Notes: a model not told the origin generated them from the letters alone. Shown: positions 1-7,979, numbered from the stretch's first letter. The stretch is 18,257 nt of DNA from an uncultured Clostridia bacterium (GCA_948528155.1 CAOSZT010000007.1:1-18257); one strand, 5' to 3'. Numbers and translations: made by a program.

Positions 1-121
1 TCGCTTTATTTTGTTTTTGAATTATAGCATATTATGGCTTTTTTGGCAATTATTTAGTTCTTTTTGTTATTAAAAATTCTTAATTTTCTTATAAAATTAT
101 TGTATAGAAAGGAGAAAATAT

Positions 122-403
122 ATGGAAACAAGATTATTATAAATTATAAGTTCAAAAGGATTATCAAGAAAACAAATAGCTAAAGACTTAGGTATTGAAA
201 GGAGGACACTAGATAATTACATAAATGAGAAAACGCAAATGAATGCTGAAATGATCAAAAGAATGGCTATCTATTTAAAGATTTCTACAGACTATTTATT
301 AAAAATTGATGCTTATGACCCATCCTTCATTTTAGAAAGAACAAACAAAATATGTTTAGAACTAAAAGAACTTATTTATTATATTTGTAAGAAAAATTTG
401 TAG
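122..403 (+). pseudogene. XRE/Cro-type helix-turn-helix regulator, broken by an in-frame stop at codon 7
   Basis: A good ribosome binding site (GAAAGGAG, about 107-114) precedes ATG 122, and the frame stays open to TAG 401-403 except for one TAA at 140-142, the seventh codon. The frame after the stop reads as a classic XRE DNA-binding domain: SSKGLSRKQIAKDLGI, then ERRTLDNYINEK as the recognition-helix region, then a helix ending in KISTDYLLK, and a short charged tail. Length would be 93 residues. A CAA (Gln) codon would fit position 7 of such proteins, so one C-to-T change explains the loss. No ATG, GTG or TTG with a ribosome binding site lies just after the stop. It sits upstream of the thg1-like gene in the same direction, and may once have regulated it or a lost neighbour. 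A sequencing error is the alternative. Confidence 0.7.
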
Positions 404-416
404 TAGGGAAACAACT

Positions 417-437
417 AACTTTTCTCATAAGTTTTTT
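417..437 (+). terminator. Weak hairpin plus T-run after the XRE pseudogene
   Basis: AACTT (417-421) can pair with AAGTT (429-433) around a seven-base loop, followed by a short T-run. The stem is only five AT-rich pairs, so it is a weak candidate for ending transcription of the broken regulator before the next promoter. Confidence 0.3.
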
Positions 438-454
438 ATTAAATTATTTAAAAA

Positions 455-483
455 TTGTAATTTACAGAAATATATAGTAAAAT
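455..483 (+). promoter_or_regulatory. Sigma-A type promoter for the thg1-like gene
   Basis: TTGTAA (455-460) as -35 and TAAAAT (478-483) as -10 are separated by exactly 17 bases. They lie 36 bases upstream of the start codon at 519, leaving a short leader that contains the ribosome binding site. Match to consensus is 4/6 and 5/6. In such AT-rich DNA chance matches are common, but spacing and position are right. Confidence 0.55.
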
Positions 484-518
484 ATTTTTAGATAATATTT
501 CGTACTAGGGGGATAGGT

Positions 519-1274
519 ATGGATAAGTTTAAAAAGAAAAAGGAAAATTTTTATACCTATGGAAAAGCTGTAAATTTATATGAACCATTTAAATTATTAG
601 AAAGGGAATTTGATATCGCTTTAGATCCAAACTGTTATTATATTTTTCGTTTTGATGGAAAGCATATGACTCAAGATTTTAAAATAAAAAATGAGCCTAT
701 TCATAAGGAATTTTTTAAGACCATGAAAGACACGTTCAAGGAGTTTTGTACTCCTGACAAAAGAATATTATTTGCATTTTCATATAGTGATGAAATTTCT
801 ATTTTAATTAAAACAGATTTAAAAAATGCGAGGTATAGATTAGAAAAGCTATTATCCCTATATTCAAGTGAAATTTCTGTTCTTTTTTATAAAAATTCTT
901 TACAAAATCATTTACAAACAAAAAAAATTTACGTATTTGATGCAAGAGCAATAAAAATAGAGCGGGAACAAATCAAAGATTATTTTATCGCTAGACAAGC
1001 CTTTGCGATTGACAGATATGTAATGAAATTAAAAAATAAATACAATATAAATCCTCAATTTAAAATTTCTACACAGGTAATTAAAGCCTTAAAGGAGAAG
1101 GGGGTACTTTATGAAACCCTTCCATTAGAACATCGGTATGGCTTGATTTATCATGCAAAGAAAGAAATCAAGCCATTTGAATTTGTGGCAAAGGAGGCTC
1201 TATTGTTGAACTTTCTTTTTGGGGACGAGATTAAAAAGGAAAACAAGAAAGGCAAGACTAAAAAAATCAATTAA
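519..1274 (+). CDS. Thg1-like 3'-5' nucleotidyltransferase (tRNA-His guanylyltransferase family)
   Basis: Thg1 enzymes add nucleotides to the 5' end of RNA in the 3'-5' direction; eukaryotic Thg1 adds G-1 to tRNA-His, and bacterial and archaeal Thg1-like proteins can repair truncated tRNA 5' ends. This 251-residue protein shows the family signatures in order: YYIFRFDGKHM (residues 40-50, metal ligands D46 and G47), FAFSYSDEISILI (85-97, with D91 and E92), RLEKLLSLYSSE (107-118), FDARAI (140-145) with DYFIARQ (154-160), and a C-terminal LPLEHRYGLIYH segment. These match the palm-domain carboxylates and flanking helices of the family. The sequence is divergent in the segment after ARQ, where family members usually carry HxNN-like residues. 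ATG 519 is preceded by AGGGGGAT. The lysine-rich tail is encoded in the 5' arm of the terminator. Known biochemistry suggests tRNA repair or maturation; the actual RNA target is unknown. Confidence 0.82.
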   Translation: MDKFKKKKENFYTYGKAVNLYEPFKLLEREFDIALDPNCYYIFRFDGKHMTQDFKIKNEPIHKEFFKTMKDTFKEFCTPDKRILFAFSYSDEISILIKTDLKNARYRLEKLLSLYSSEISVLFYKNSLQNHLQTKKIYVFDARAIKIEREQIKDYFIARQAFAIDRYVMKLKNKYNINPQFKISTQVIKALKEKGVLYETLPLEHRYGLIYHAKKEIKPFEFVAKEALLLNFLFGDEIKKENKKGKTKKIN

Positions 1275-1287
1275 TCTTGCCTTTTTT
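1248..1287 (+). terminator. Rho-independent terminator between the convergent thg1-like and glmU-like genes
   Basis: AAAGGCAAGA (1248-1257) pairs perfectly with TCTTGCCTTT (1275-1284) and continues into a T-run to 1287. The 17-base loop contains the stop codon of the thg1-like gene, so the ascending arm is coding. On the minus strand the same stem is followed by CTTGTTTT, so it may also serve the glmU-like gene that ends at 1303. Confidence 0.75.
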
Positions 1288-1302
1288 ATTTCTCATAATT
1301 AC

Positions 1303-2598
1303 TTATGAGCTCAAAGATTCATCCTCTTCAAAGAACTTTTTATATCCATATTTTTTAGCATATCCACTTTTAGTTATTTGTTTCATTCTAGCTATAGAAA
1401 AATCATTTTCTTCTAAATCCTCTGTAATTGTAGAACCAGCAGCAATAAACGCTCCATTTTTTATTTTTATTGGTGCTATTAAATTACTATTACAGCCAAT
1501 AAATACGTTATTTCCAATTGTGGTCTTAAATTTACTTACCCCATTATAATTGACTGTCACTACACCACAGCCAAAATTTACACCCTTTCCACACTCCGTG
1601 TCTCCCACATAGGTTAAATGGCTGATATTTGTTTTTTCACCTATAGTAGAATTTTTTATTTCCACAAAATTACCTATTCTATCATAATCACCAACACTCG
1701 TATGCATTCTAAGGTGCGTAAACGGCCCTACCTTGGCTCCTTTACCAACAGACGAATCAACTACTACACTATGAGCTACAATTGCATTCTCGCCAATATA
1801 GGAATTGTTAATCTCACTGTTTGGTCCTATCACTGCATTAGATTTGATTATGCTCTTACCTAAAATAATACTTCCTGAACGAATTATACTTTTTGGTTCT
1901 AAACACACATCTGGTCCTATTGTTATAGTTTTACTATTCTCTATATAAACCCCATTTACCATATGGTTTCTATTTATCTCATTTCTTAAAATATCTTCTA
2001 TTTTACTTAATTGATAAGCATTTACTACATTTGCAAATTTATAAGTTTTACGAATTGACATGAATCCTATTTTGCCTTTAATCCGTTTTATTAAATTTTC
2101 TAAATTAAATGGGAATTTTAAATTTTCTTTTTGAATTTTTTTTAGAACCTTATTATCTATGCAACAAATACTTTCATCTAAGCTTTTACATTTGTGAATT
2201 TTAGATTTATCTTTATTAGCCTGTTTATTTTTTATTTTTTCCTCTGTAGATACGATTGTTACTTCATTGCCATTAAAGCTATGGTAATCTATTGTTTCTC
2301 GGATAATAGTATGATCCACTAACGGCTTAGAGCTTGGAATAAATAAGGTTACACCATCTTCCTTAATAATATTTTCTATGGAAAGAAAAAATTGATTTTT
2401 TTCATAAGCATATTCAGAATTAAATAAAGATACTTCTTCTAAAGAAGAGGCAATACATATTGGTTGAATATCTATCCTTTTCAATTCATCTATCAAATAG
2501 GTAATCATTGATTTACCAAGCAAAGGAGAAAAACAATTTGGAAAAGAATTTAGAGAATATTTCTTTTCATCAAATGCTAAGATAAGCGCATAGTTCAT
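1303..2598 (-). CDS. glmU: GlmU homologue: glucosamine-1-phosphate acetyltransferase domain with degenerate uridyltransferase domain
   Basis: Canonical GlmU acetylates glucosamine-1-phosphate and then converts it to UDP-GlcNAc. The C-terminal left-handed beta-helix (about residues 228-415) is well kept: VGPFTHLR with R297, GNFVEIK with K315, ISHLTYVGD with H327 (the catalytic His position) and Y330, VNYNGVSKFKT with K356, and AAGSTITEDL. The N-terminal half keeps the domain outline (MNYALILA, LGKSMITYLIDELK) but the glycine-rich LAAGxGTRM loop reads LAFDEKKYS, the PKVL lysine is replaced (PNCF), and the YGDVPL metal-binding aspartate site reads IPSSKPLV (87-94). It is also about 35 residues shorter than usual, for 431 in total. 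Acetyltransferase activity is likely and uridyltransferase activity unlikely. The gene has its own AGAGGA ribosome binding site and is separated from the upstream operon by a terminator. The symbol denotes homology only. Confidence 0.85.
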   Translation of the reverse strand: MNYALILAFDEKKYSLNSFPNCFSPLLGKSMITYLIDELKRIDIQPICIASSLEEVSLFNSEYAYEKNQFFLSIENIIKEDGVTLFIPSSKPLVDHTIIRETIDYHSFNGNEVTIVSTEEKIKNKQANKDKSKIHKCKSLDESICCIDNKVLKKIQKENLKFPFNLENLIKRIKGKIGFMSIRKTYKFANVVNAYQLSKIEDILRNEINRNHMVNGVYIENSKTITIGPDVCLEPKSIIRSGSIILGKSIIKSNAVIGPNSEINNSYIGENAIVAHSVVVDSSVGKGAKVGPFTHLRMHTSVGDYDRIGNFVEIKNSTIGEKTNISHLTYVGDTECGKGVNFGCGVVTVNYNGVSKFKTTIGNNVFIGCNSNLIAPIKIKNGAFIAAGSTITEDLEENDFSIARMKQITKSGYAKKYGYKKFFEEDESLSS

Positions 2599-2696
2599 AA
2601 TAAAATCCTCTTTTCATAATCACTATACTATATGCTTAACCTATATATTTAATAAATGAGCAAGTATTATTTATTGTATTTTTGTCTAAAGTGTTA

Positions 2697-2728
2697 TAAA
2701 AATACCGCTATCATAAATGACAACGGTA
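2697..2728 (-). terminator. Rho-independent terminator ending the polysaccharide operon after rfbB
   Basis: Read on the minus strand, positions 2728 down to 2703 form an 11-pair stem (TACCGTTGTCA with TGATAGCGGTA, including two G-T pairs) closed by a four-base TTTA loop. TTTTTATA follows directly. It lies 39 bases after the rfbB stop and separates that operon from the glmU-like gene, which therefore needs its own promoter in 2599-2696; I saw no convincing -35/-10 pair there. Confidence 0.82.
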
Positions 2729-2766
2729 ATAAAATAAAAAATGTTATATCCTTATATTTTTTCTTT

Positions 2767-3747
2767 TTATTGATTTGGTTCTTCAAACCATTCTTGATTT
2801 TCTAAATTCCACTGAATTGTTGGTCCTATCCCTGTTTCAAAAGTATACTTGGGTTTCCATCCTAACTCCTTCATTATCTTATCAGGATTTATTGCATATC
2901 TCAAGTCATGTCCAGCTCTATCCAAAACAAAGCTTATTAGGCTTTCTGTTTTGCCTAATTCCTTTAATATTACCTTTACCACTTCTAGATTTGTTCTTTC
3001 GTTATGTCCCCCTATATTATACACTTCTCCATCTCTTCCCTTGTGTATAATCAAATCGATTGCCGTACAATGATCATAAACATGTAACCAATCACGAACA
3101 TTATTTCCACTTCCATATAAAGGAAGTGGTTCATTTGCTAATGCCTTTTTTATTATTAAAGGTATTAGCTTTTCAGGGAATTGATATGGTCCATAATTAT
3201 TTGAACATCTACTTATAGTAACAGGTACTCCAAATGTTCTGTAATAAGCTAATCCTAATAAGTCTGCTGATGCCTTAGTGGCACTATATGGACTTGAGGT
3301 ATGAAGTGGCGTTTCTTCAGTAAAAAATAAATTTGGCTTATCAAGGGTTAAATCTCCATATACCTCATCTGTTGAAACCTGATGATATCTTTTTATACCA
3401 TATTTTCTGCATGCATCCAAAAGTACTTGAGTTCCTATTATATTCGTTTTTAAGAAAATATCTGGATTTTTCAAGCTTCTATCTACATGAGTTTCAGCAG
3501 CAAAGTTTATTACATAATCAAATTTTTCCTTTTCAAACAGCTTATATATTTCTTCTCTATTACAAATGTTTTCCTGTACAAAATTAAAATTAGGTTTTTC
3601 TAATAAAGGTTTAATAGTGTTTTTATTTCCTGCATATGTTAACGCATCCAAACAAACAAATTTATCCTTAGGGTATGTATTCATCATATAATGACAAAAG
3701 TTTCCCCCTATAAAGCCTGCTCCACCTGTTATCAAATATTTACTCAT
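2767..3747 (-). CDS. rfbB: dTDP-glucose 4,6-dehydratase
   Basis: Converts dTDP-glucose to dTDP-4-keto-6-deoxyglucose, the branch point to dTDP-rhamnose and other deoxysugars, in the cytoplasm. It is an extended short-chain dehydrogenase: the NAD-binding TGGAGFIG (7-14), the catalytic STDEVYGD (125-132, with T126, D127, E128), YSATK (Y154, K158), and the substrate-binding RCSNNYGPYQFPEKLIP segment are all present. The dTDP-sugar dehydratase pattern AAETHVDRS supports this over UDP-glucose 4-epimerase. Length of 326 is near the usual 330-355. ATG 3747 follows AAAAGGAG at good spacing. It is the last gene of the lower operon, 35 bases after licD. No rmlA, rmlC or rmlD partner is in the window, so the rest of the pathway must lie elsewhere. 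Confidence 0.93.
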   Translation of the reverse strand: MSKYLITGGAGFIGGNFCHYMMNTYPKDKFVCLDALTYAGNKNTIKPLLEKPNFNFVQENICNREEIYKLFEKEKFDYVINFAAETHVDRSLKNPDIFLKTNIIGTQVLLDACRKYGIKRYHQVSTDEVYGDLTLDKPNLFFTEETPLHTSSPYSATKASADLLGLAYYRTFGVPVTISRCSNNYGPYQFPEKLIPLIIKKALANEPLPLYGSGNNVRDWLHVYDHCTAIDLIIHKGRDGEVYNIGGHNERTNLEVVKVILKELGKTESLISFVLDRAGHDLRYAINPDKIMKELGWKPKYTFETGIGPTIQWNLENQEWFEEPNQ

Positions 3748-3782
3748 AAGTTTTTAACTCCTTTTAAAAATTTGAGAGTTTT

Positions 3783-4694
3783 TTATAATTGATTTTCTAA
3801 AAATAATTCATCAAATTCTTTTTTTGTTAAATCCTTAAATTTTTCATAAGGAATATCACAATTAAAATAGCATTGGCCGTGAATCGCCCCCCCCTTATGC
3901 TCAGGTATGGTCATATAATCGCCATATTCCTTTTTTAAAACTTCATCATAATACAAAGGTATTGCAATTTGAATGTCTTCAAATTGATGATATAAAGTTT
4001 GATCAAACCATTCCTTAGCCCATACATTTTTCTCATATCCTGGCATAAAGCTGGCAAGAGCTACCATATTATATTTTTCCTTATTCGGTATATTTTTGCT
4101 CAAATTATCAACCTTTAAAATAGTCTTTTGTAAAGAATGAAAGAAAAAGTATAAGTGCATAATGACTTTTCTCAAGAGACTCTTTGGAGTGTATACTCTC
4201 CAAAGAGATAAGGCTTTAAACAATTTAATTTTTTTACAATACTTTTGCCTCTTTCTATAATTATCAAATAAAACATCATAAGGGAATATATCAATAAAAA
4301 TTCCACAATTTTTTCCTTTTTTAAGATCCGAATAAGACTCCTTAATAAAGCATGTTGTATTACTATTCCTTATTTGAGCATGTCCATTTGGGTAATCCTT
4401 TTCTGTAGAGTAATGCTGTAAAAAATAGGGTTCTTTTTTTAGTTCTTCTTTGGCAACCTTAATAAACTTTTCATAGTCCTCTCTAGGCATCATTAAATCA
4501 ATATCATCATCCCAAGGAATAAAACCGTTATGACGTATAGCTCCAATAAGTGTTCCGCCTGCTGCAAAATACTTCAACTTATATTTATCACATATATCAA
4601 TAAATATTTTTACCATATCTAGTTGAACTTGCCAAACTTTTTTTCGAAGCGTAGATACTTTAAAATCACAAATTACTTCCGCATTTAAATTCAT
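3783..4694 (-). CDS. licD: LicD-family phosphotransferase with an internal G8 tract
   Basis: LicD proteins transfer a phospho-alcohol, classically phosphocholine from CDP-choline, to a glycan; fukutin relatives transfer ribitol phosphate from CDP-ribitol. The hallmark block is intact: FAAGGTLIGAIRHNGFIPWD (43-62) with the DDDID metal cluster at 62-66, followed by MMPREDYEKF. CGIFIDIFPYD is also typical. Total 303 residues. ATG 4694 is one base after the flippase stop, with AGGAGA inside the end of that gene, implying translational coupling. Codons 267-270 (Lys-Gly-Gly-Ala) contain eight consecutive Gs at 3887-3894. By translation, seven Gs would give 19 altered residues after the two glycines and then a stop, and nine would stop even sooner, so only eight (modulo three) gives this C-terminus. 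Its donor here may be the CDP product of the cytidylyltransferase at 13968-15311; no choline genes are seen. Confidence 0.88.
   Translation of the reverse strand: MNLNAEVICDFKVSTLRKKVWQVQLDMVKIFIDICDKYKLKYFAAGGTLIGAIRHNGFIPWDDDIDLMMPREDYEKFIKVAKEELKKEPYFLQHYSTEKDYPNGHAQIRNSNTTCFIKESYSDLKKGKNCGIFIDIFPYDVLFDNYRKRQKYCKKIKLFKALSLWRVYTPKSLLRKVIMHLYFFFHSLQKTILKVDNLSKNIPNKEKYNMVALASFMPGYEKNVWAKEWFDQTLYHQFEDIQIAIPLYYDEVLKKEYGDYMTIPEHKGGAIHGQCYFNCDIPYEKFKDLTKKEFDELFLENQL
3887..3894 (-). repeat. Poly-G tract (G8) in licD
   Basis: Eight consecutive C on the plus strand, read as G in the licD coding strand. Frame is intact at length eight. Changes of plus or minus one end the protein within about 25 codons. 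This is a candidate slipped-strand switch. Confidence 0.85.
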
Positions 4695-4695
4695 G

Positions 4696-6174
4696 TTAAC
4701 TTCTCCTATGTAATTTTTTAAATTTATTCCAAAAAAGCCGTATCGTTTCTAAAACAAATTTATCTCTTAAAATGAACAATAAAATAAAATATTCTCCCAT
4801 ACCAATTCCAATTTCTAAGATAAGAAACCATATCCCCATTGGCAAATAATAATTGAGCACAAGTAAGGTAACAAACATAATGCTTCCTGATATTAAATAT
4901 TTATATCCCACTTTAATAAAATCCTTAAAAGTGAAGAAATCCTTAGCAAACCATAAATATAATAGGGTTATAACCAATTCTGCAACTATAGACGAAATGG
5001 CAGCACCCCTAGCTTTAAAGTAATAAATCAATATAGCATTTAATAAAACATTTATTATAGCACCAATAATTAAAAATCGATTGCTAATCCTCTGTTTATC
5101 AAAAGGGGTATAATAATGTGTACCTAATAAATTACTTACGCCTATAATTAAAATTAATGGTGAAAATATATAAACCAAAGGTATACATTCTTCATAGCCC
5201 TCTCCTAAATAAATTGGTACGAATCTTTTTGCAGTAACAATTAAGCCAAACATAATGGGAATGGCTAACAGAAGCGAAAAGCTTGCTGATTTTTTTGTTA
5301 AATGCTTTATTTTTTCAAATTCCTGATTTGCATAATAATAGGAAATTCTTGATCGCATAATTATATTCATCATAGTTATGATGGTAATAGGAAGCTTTGC
5401 CAATTGTTCAGCCTTCTCATAATAACCATTTTCAAAATCAGAATTTGTAATTAAGCCGATCATAGTTTTATCTAAAATGGTATAGATTTGAATTGCAATG
5501 GTAGGCACAAAATAAACCATACATTCCTTAAAATGACAAAAAGGGTTAATTCTATTTTCAAGTTTTATCCTACGAGTATATTTAAATATAAACGGGATTA
5601 AAAAAAAGTAAGGCAATGCATTCGTAACAACCAATATAAAGGCTGAGAGATTTAAGTCCTTTTTTTCTTTAACAAGAACAAAAACTAAAACCACATAAAG
5701 AACTTTAGATAAAATATTCGCAAAGGCTATTTTTTTAAAATCCTCCACTCCCTGAAAAAACCAGGTAAAGTCTATAGCAACCGCCATTAAGGTCAAACCA
5801 TAGATTGCATATAGCATAGTATTTGCTTTTAAAACAAGCACAAATGTAACATAATAGATAACCAAGCATATCCCTGTTAAAATAGCTCTAAGAACTGTTA
5901 TTTCTATTAAAAACTGCTTTAAATAAGCTTTATTATCTCGATTTTTAGAGATAATTTTTTGACCATAGGTCTCTATCCCTATATTAGAAGCAATAACAAA
6001 ATAAGAGACAATAGAAGCAACAAAGCTTATTACTCCATTTCCATCTGGTTCTAATACTCTTGCCAAATAGGGGGTAATCAAAATGGGAATAAGTAATGCA
6101 AAAATTTTTGCAAGAGCACTATAAATATAGTTTTTCTTTATACTTGCTGTATTTGCTTGTTTAACTTGCTCCAT
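4696..6174 (-). CDS. Polysaccharide flippase of the MOP superfamily (Wzx type)
   Basis: A 492-residue integral membrane protein with the alternating hydrophobic pattern of 12-14 transmembrane segments, expected to flip lipid-linked repeat units across the cytoplasmic membrane. The N-terminus has the Wzx/polysaccharide-export signature: KNYIYSALAKIFALLIPI, then PYLARVLEPDGNGVISF (about 38-54), and AIDFTWFFQGVEDFKKIA in the fourth-fifth segment region. Length and the basic C-terminus (KKLHRRS) fit. ATG 6174 follows AGGAGG with eight bases of spacing. Lying between the ApbE-like lipoprotein and licD in a repeat-unit operon with EpsG-like polymerases, it points to Wzx/Wzy-dependent assembly rather than an ABC exporter. 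Confidence 0.9.
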   Translation of the reverse strand: MEQVKQANTASIKKNYIYSALAKIFALLIPILITPYLARVLEPDGNGVISFVASIVSYFVIASNIGIETYGQKIISKNRDNKAYLKQFLIEITVLRAILTGICLVIYYVTFVLVLKANTMLYAIYGLTLMAVAIDFTWFFQGVEDFKKIAFANILSKVLYVVLVFVLVKEKKDLNLSAFILVVTNALPYFFLIPFIFKYTRRIKLENRINPFCHFKECMVYFVPTIAIQIYTILDKTMIGLITNSDFENGYYEKAEQLAKLPITIITMMNIIMRSRISYYYANQEFEKIKHLTKKSASFSLLLAIPIMFGLIVTAKRFVPIYLGEGYEECIPLVYIFSPLILIIGVSNLLGTHYYTPFDKQRISNRFLIIGAIINVLLNAILIYYFKARGAAISSIVAELVITLLYLWFAKDFFTFKDFIKVGYKYLISGSIMFVTLLVLNYYLPMGIWFLILEIGIGMGEYFILLFILRDKFVLETIRLFWNKFKKLHRRS

Positions 6175-6199
6175 ATGTAAAACCTCCTATCTTTTTATT

Positions 6200-7156
6200 T
6201 TAATCTATCATCAATTCTGTCAAATAAGAATTGCGATAAACTAAACTTAAATCTTTATACATCATCGTATATACTTCTTTTGATACTTCTTCTTTTTGAA
6301 TTTCCTCTAGCTTCATATTAAAAAATGCATAAGCTAGAATATCAGATAATAAGGAATCCTTACTAAAAACAAATAGCTTTTCATAACCATCATAGGGAAT
6401 ACCTGTACTACATGAGGGAACATTTGTAAATCTATATCCTTCTGGTGAATACCAAACGATAAGATCAGCTCCTAAACAAGACACCGCCATGTCCTCCATT
6501 TTGTAATATCCATTTTTAATGCCATAGAAGGAAGATTTAAAATATTTTTTTCCTGGATTTTTCCCATATATAATAGATCTAGAGGAATAGTTGATGATGT
6601 ATTCTGTAACACCCTCACTTAAGAGATAGCTCTTAAGCTTAGACAAAATAAAACCACGTTTCATAAAATCTAAATCTAAACTTGCTTCTCCAATAATGGA
6701 AACCCTATTATCCTCATATTCTAGCTTTGATGAGCTTATAATGTCTAGTTCTTTATCAATATTTTCTGAAGTGGGAATCGTTTTTTCTACATAAGCAGTA
6801 TCCCACAAATCATTTAATCCACCAGCCAATAAGGATGCCGATGCATAATTTTTTAAAATAGATTCCGCAAAATGTAATGCCTCAACCAATTCCCCTGATA
6901 AGGTTACATCTCTTTTTTTATTTAGAGAATAAATATTTTCCATACCCTCATAGGAATGTTCTCGATCAAAAAACTTAGAATAAAATTTTGTTTTTTCTTT
7001 ACATTCTTCTAAAATCTCAGTCGAGGTGTTATATAGAATTATATCCATATATTCATCATTTTCTAAGGATATCATTTCATGAAGTTCAGTATTTGCACTG
7101 CAGGAAACAAATAAAAGAGGAATAAGAAAAATCAATATTAAGCTTTTAATTTTCAT
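6200..7156 (-). CDS. ApbE-like lipoprotein with eroded catalytic motifs
   Basis: The N-terminus is a lipoprotein signal peptide: KIK, a hydrophobic stretch, then FVSC with the lipidated cysteine at residue 19. The rest of the 318 residues follows the order of ApbE (FAD:protein FMN transferase): YMDIILYN (36-43) for the MGTxxxITLY strand, FFDREHSYEGMENIYSLN (62-79), LSGELVEALHFAESI (86-100), GGLNDLWD (112-119), DLDFMKRGF (161-169) where families have DLGGIAKGY, INYSSRSIIYG (188-198) for VNLGGD-like residues, and SDILAYAFF (271-279) for ADALATALF. D272 is kept, but the threonine four residues on is Y276. Glycine-rich flavin motifs are lost, so transfer of FMN is doubtful. It may have been recruited to an extracytoplasmic role in glycan assembly. 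The fold assignment is by motif order only. ATG 7156 follows AGAGGTG. It sits 23 bases after the DUF4422 gene. Confidence 0.62.
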   Translation of the reverse strand: MKIKSLILIFLIPLLFVSCSANTELHEMISLENDEYMDIILYNTSTEILEECKEKTKFYSKFFDREHSYEGMENIYSLNKKRDVTLSGELVEALHFAESILKNYASASLLAGGLNDLWDTAYVEKTIPTSENIDKELDIISSSKLEYEDNRVSIIGEASLDLDFMKRGFILSKLKSYLLSEGVTEYIINYSSRSIIYGKNPGKKYFKSSFYGIKNGYYKMEDMAVSCLGADLIVWYSPEGYRFTNVPSCSTGIPYDGYEKLFVFSKDSLLSDILAYAFFNMKLEEIQKEEVSKEVYTMMYKDLSLVYRNSYLTELMID

Positions 7157-7178
7157 AAAAACACCTCTTTACTCAAAT

Positions 7179-7961
7179 TTAGCCCTTAAAGCCATGAGAT
7201 TTCCAATACACTTTTCTATAAATTCTTCTGACAAAATCTTTAATCGGCTTATCTCCAAGTGTTGCTATATTTAATTCCTTTATTTTTAAATCACCTTTAT
7301 GACAAATCCAAACATTAAATAATCGCTCTGATAAGAAGCCAAAAACACGCTTTTGATAGAGATCTCTTCCGTCATTTACATCAATATTCTTTTCTAGTTC
7401 AAACAAAATATCAAATAAAAAGGAACAATATTCATCCATTAGCTTTTTTCTCCCAACAAACATATTGTAAGGATAACAATAATTTTGCCGAAGCATAACC
7501 TGTTCCCATGCTTCCTTATAGTCAGGATATTTTGATAAAACTACCAATTCTAATTTTTTAATATCCTCCTTAATATGTTCATGTTCATATTGAGTGACTA
7601 GATTTTTTTCCCTTGGCCAGCACTGCTTATGAGGTAAAATCAAATCATATGTATCCATCAGCTTTTCCATCTTTTTCTTAGTTATAATTTTGTAATGAAA
7701 TAGATTTAATTTTCCATCGCTAAACAATCTTCTATAATGTTCTAAGGATATAACATCTTCCTCTGCATATTTCCACATTGTATATAAACCCGTAAGCTCA
7801 CAATAATAAGGATTTTTTTCAGAAATATTATCCTTAAGATTATCACATAAATATCCAAAAGTATCCTCTTTATTCCATGCTCCAACTAAAAGAAATTTTC
7901 TATCCTTAGGAATTCGTTTATCTTCAATTTTTTTATGTGTAATTACATACATTTCTAACAT
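7179..7961 (-). CDS. DUF4422-family glycosyltransferase
   Basis: A 260-residue soluble protein with the DUF4422 pattern found in exopolysaccharide and capsule loci: NPYYCELTGLYTMWK (50-64), SLEHYRRLF (72-80), YDLILPHK (105-112), YPYNMFVGRKKLMDEYC (163-179) and a C-terminal YQKRVFGFLSERLFNVWI (202-219). The family is regarded as glycosyltransferases with a short GT-A-like fold; donor and acceptor sugar are not predictable. Because glf is in the same operon, a galactofuranosyl transfer is one possibility. The first ATG (7961) has AAGGAG eight bases upstream, and the following ATG at codon 4 is less well placed. It lies 18 bases after the polymerase gene. Confidence 0.85.
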   Translation of the reverse strand: MLEMYVITHKKIEDKRIPKDRKFLLVGAWNKEDTFGYLCDNLKDNISEKNPYYCELTGLYTMWKYAEEDVISLEHYRRLFSDGKLNLFHYKIITKKKMEKLMDTYDLILPHKQCWPREKNLVTQYEHEHIKEDIKKLELVVLSKYPDYKEAWEQVMLRQNYCYPYNMFVGRKKLMDEYCSFLFDILFELEKNIDVNDGRDLYQKRVFGFLSERLFNVWICHKGDLKIKELNIATLGDKPIKDFVRRIYRKVYWKSHGFKG

Positions 7962-7979
7962 AATGATAGCTCCTTAATT

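Noticed and set aside
1277..1863. Plus-strand open frames opposite the glmU-like gene
   Set aside because: They lie entirely antisense to a strongly supported gene, have no ribosome binding sites and read as low-complexity hydrophobic sequence.
2775..3587. Several plus-strand open frames opposite rfbB
   Set aside because: They are antisense shadows of a well-conserved enzyme, with no starts or motifs.
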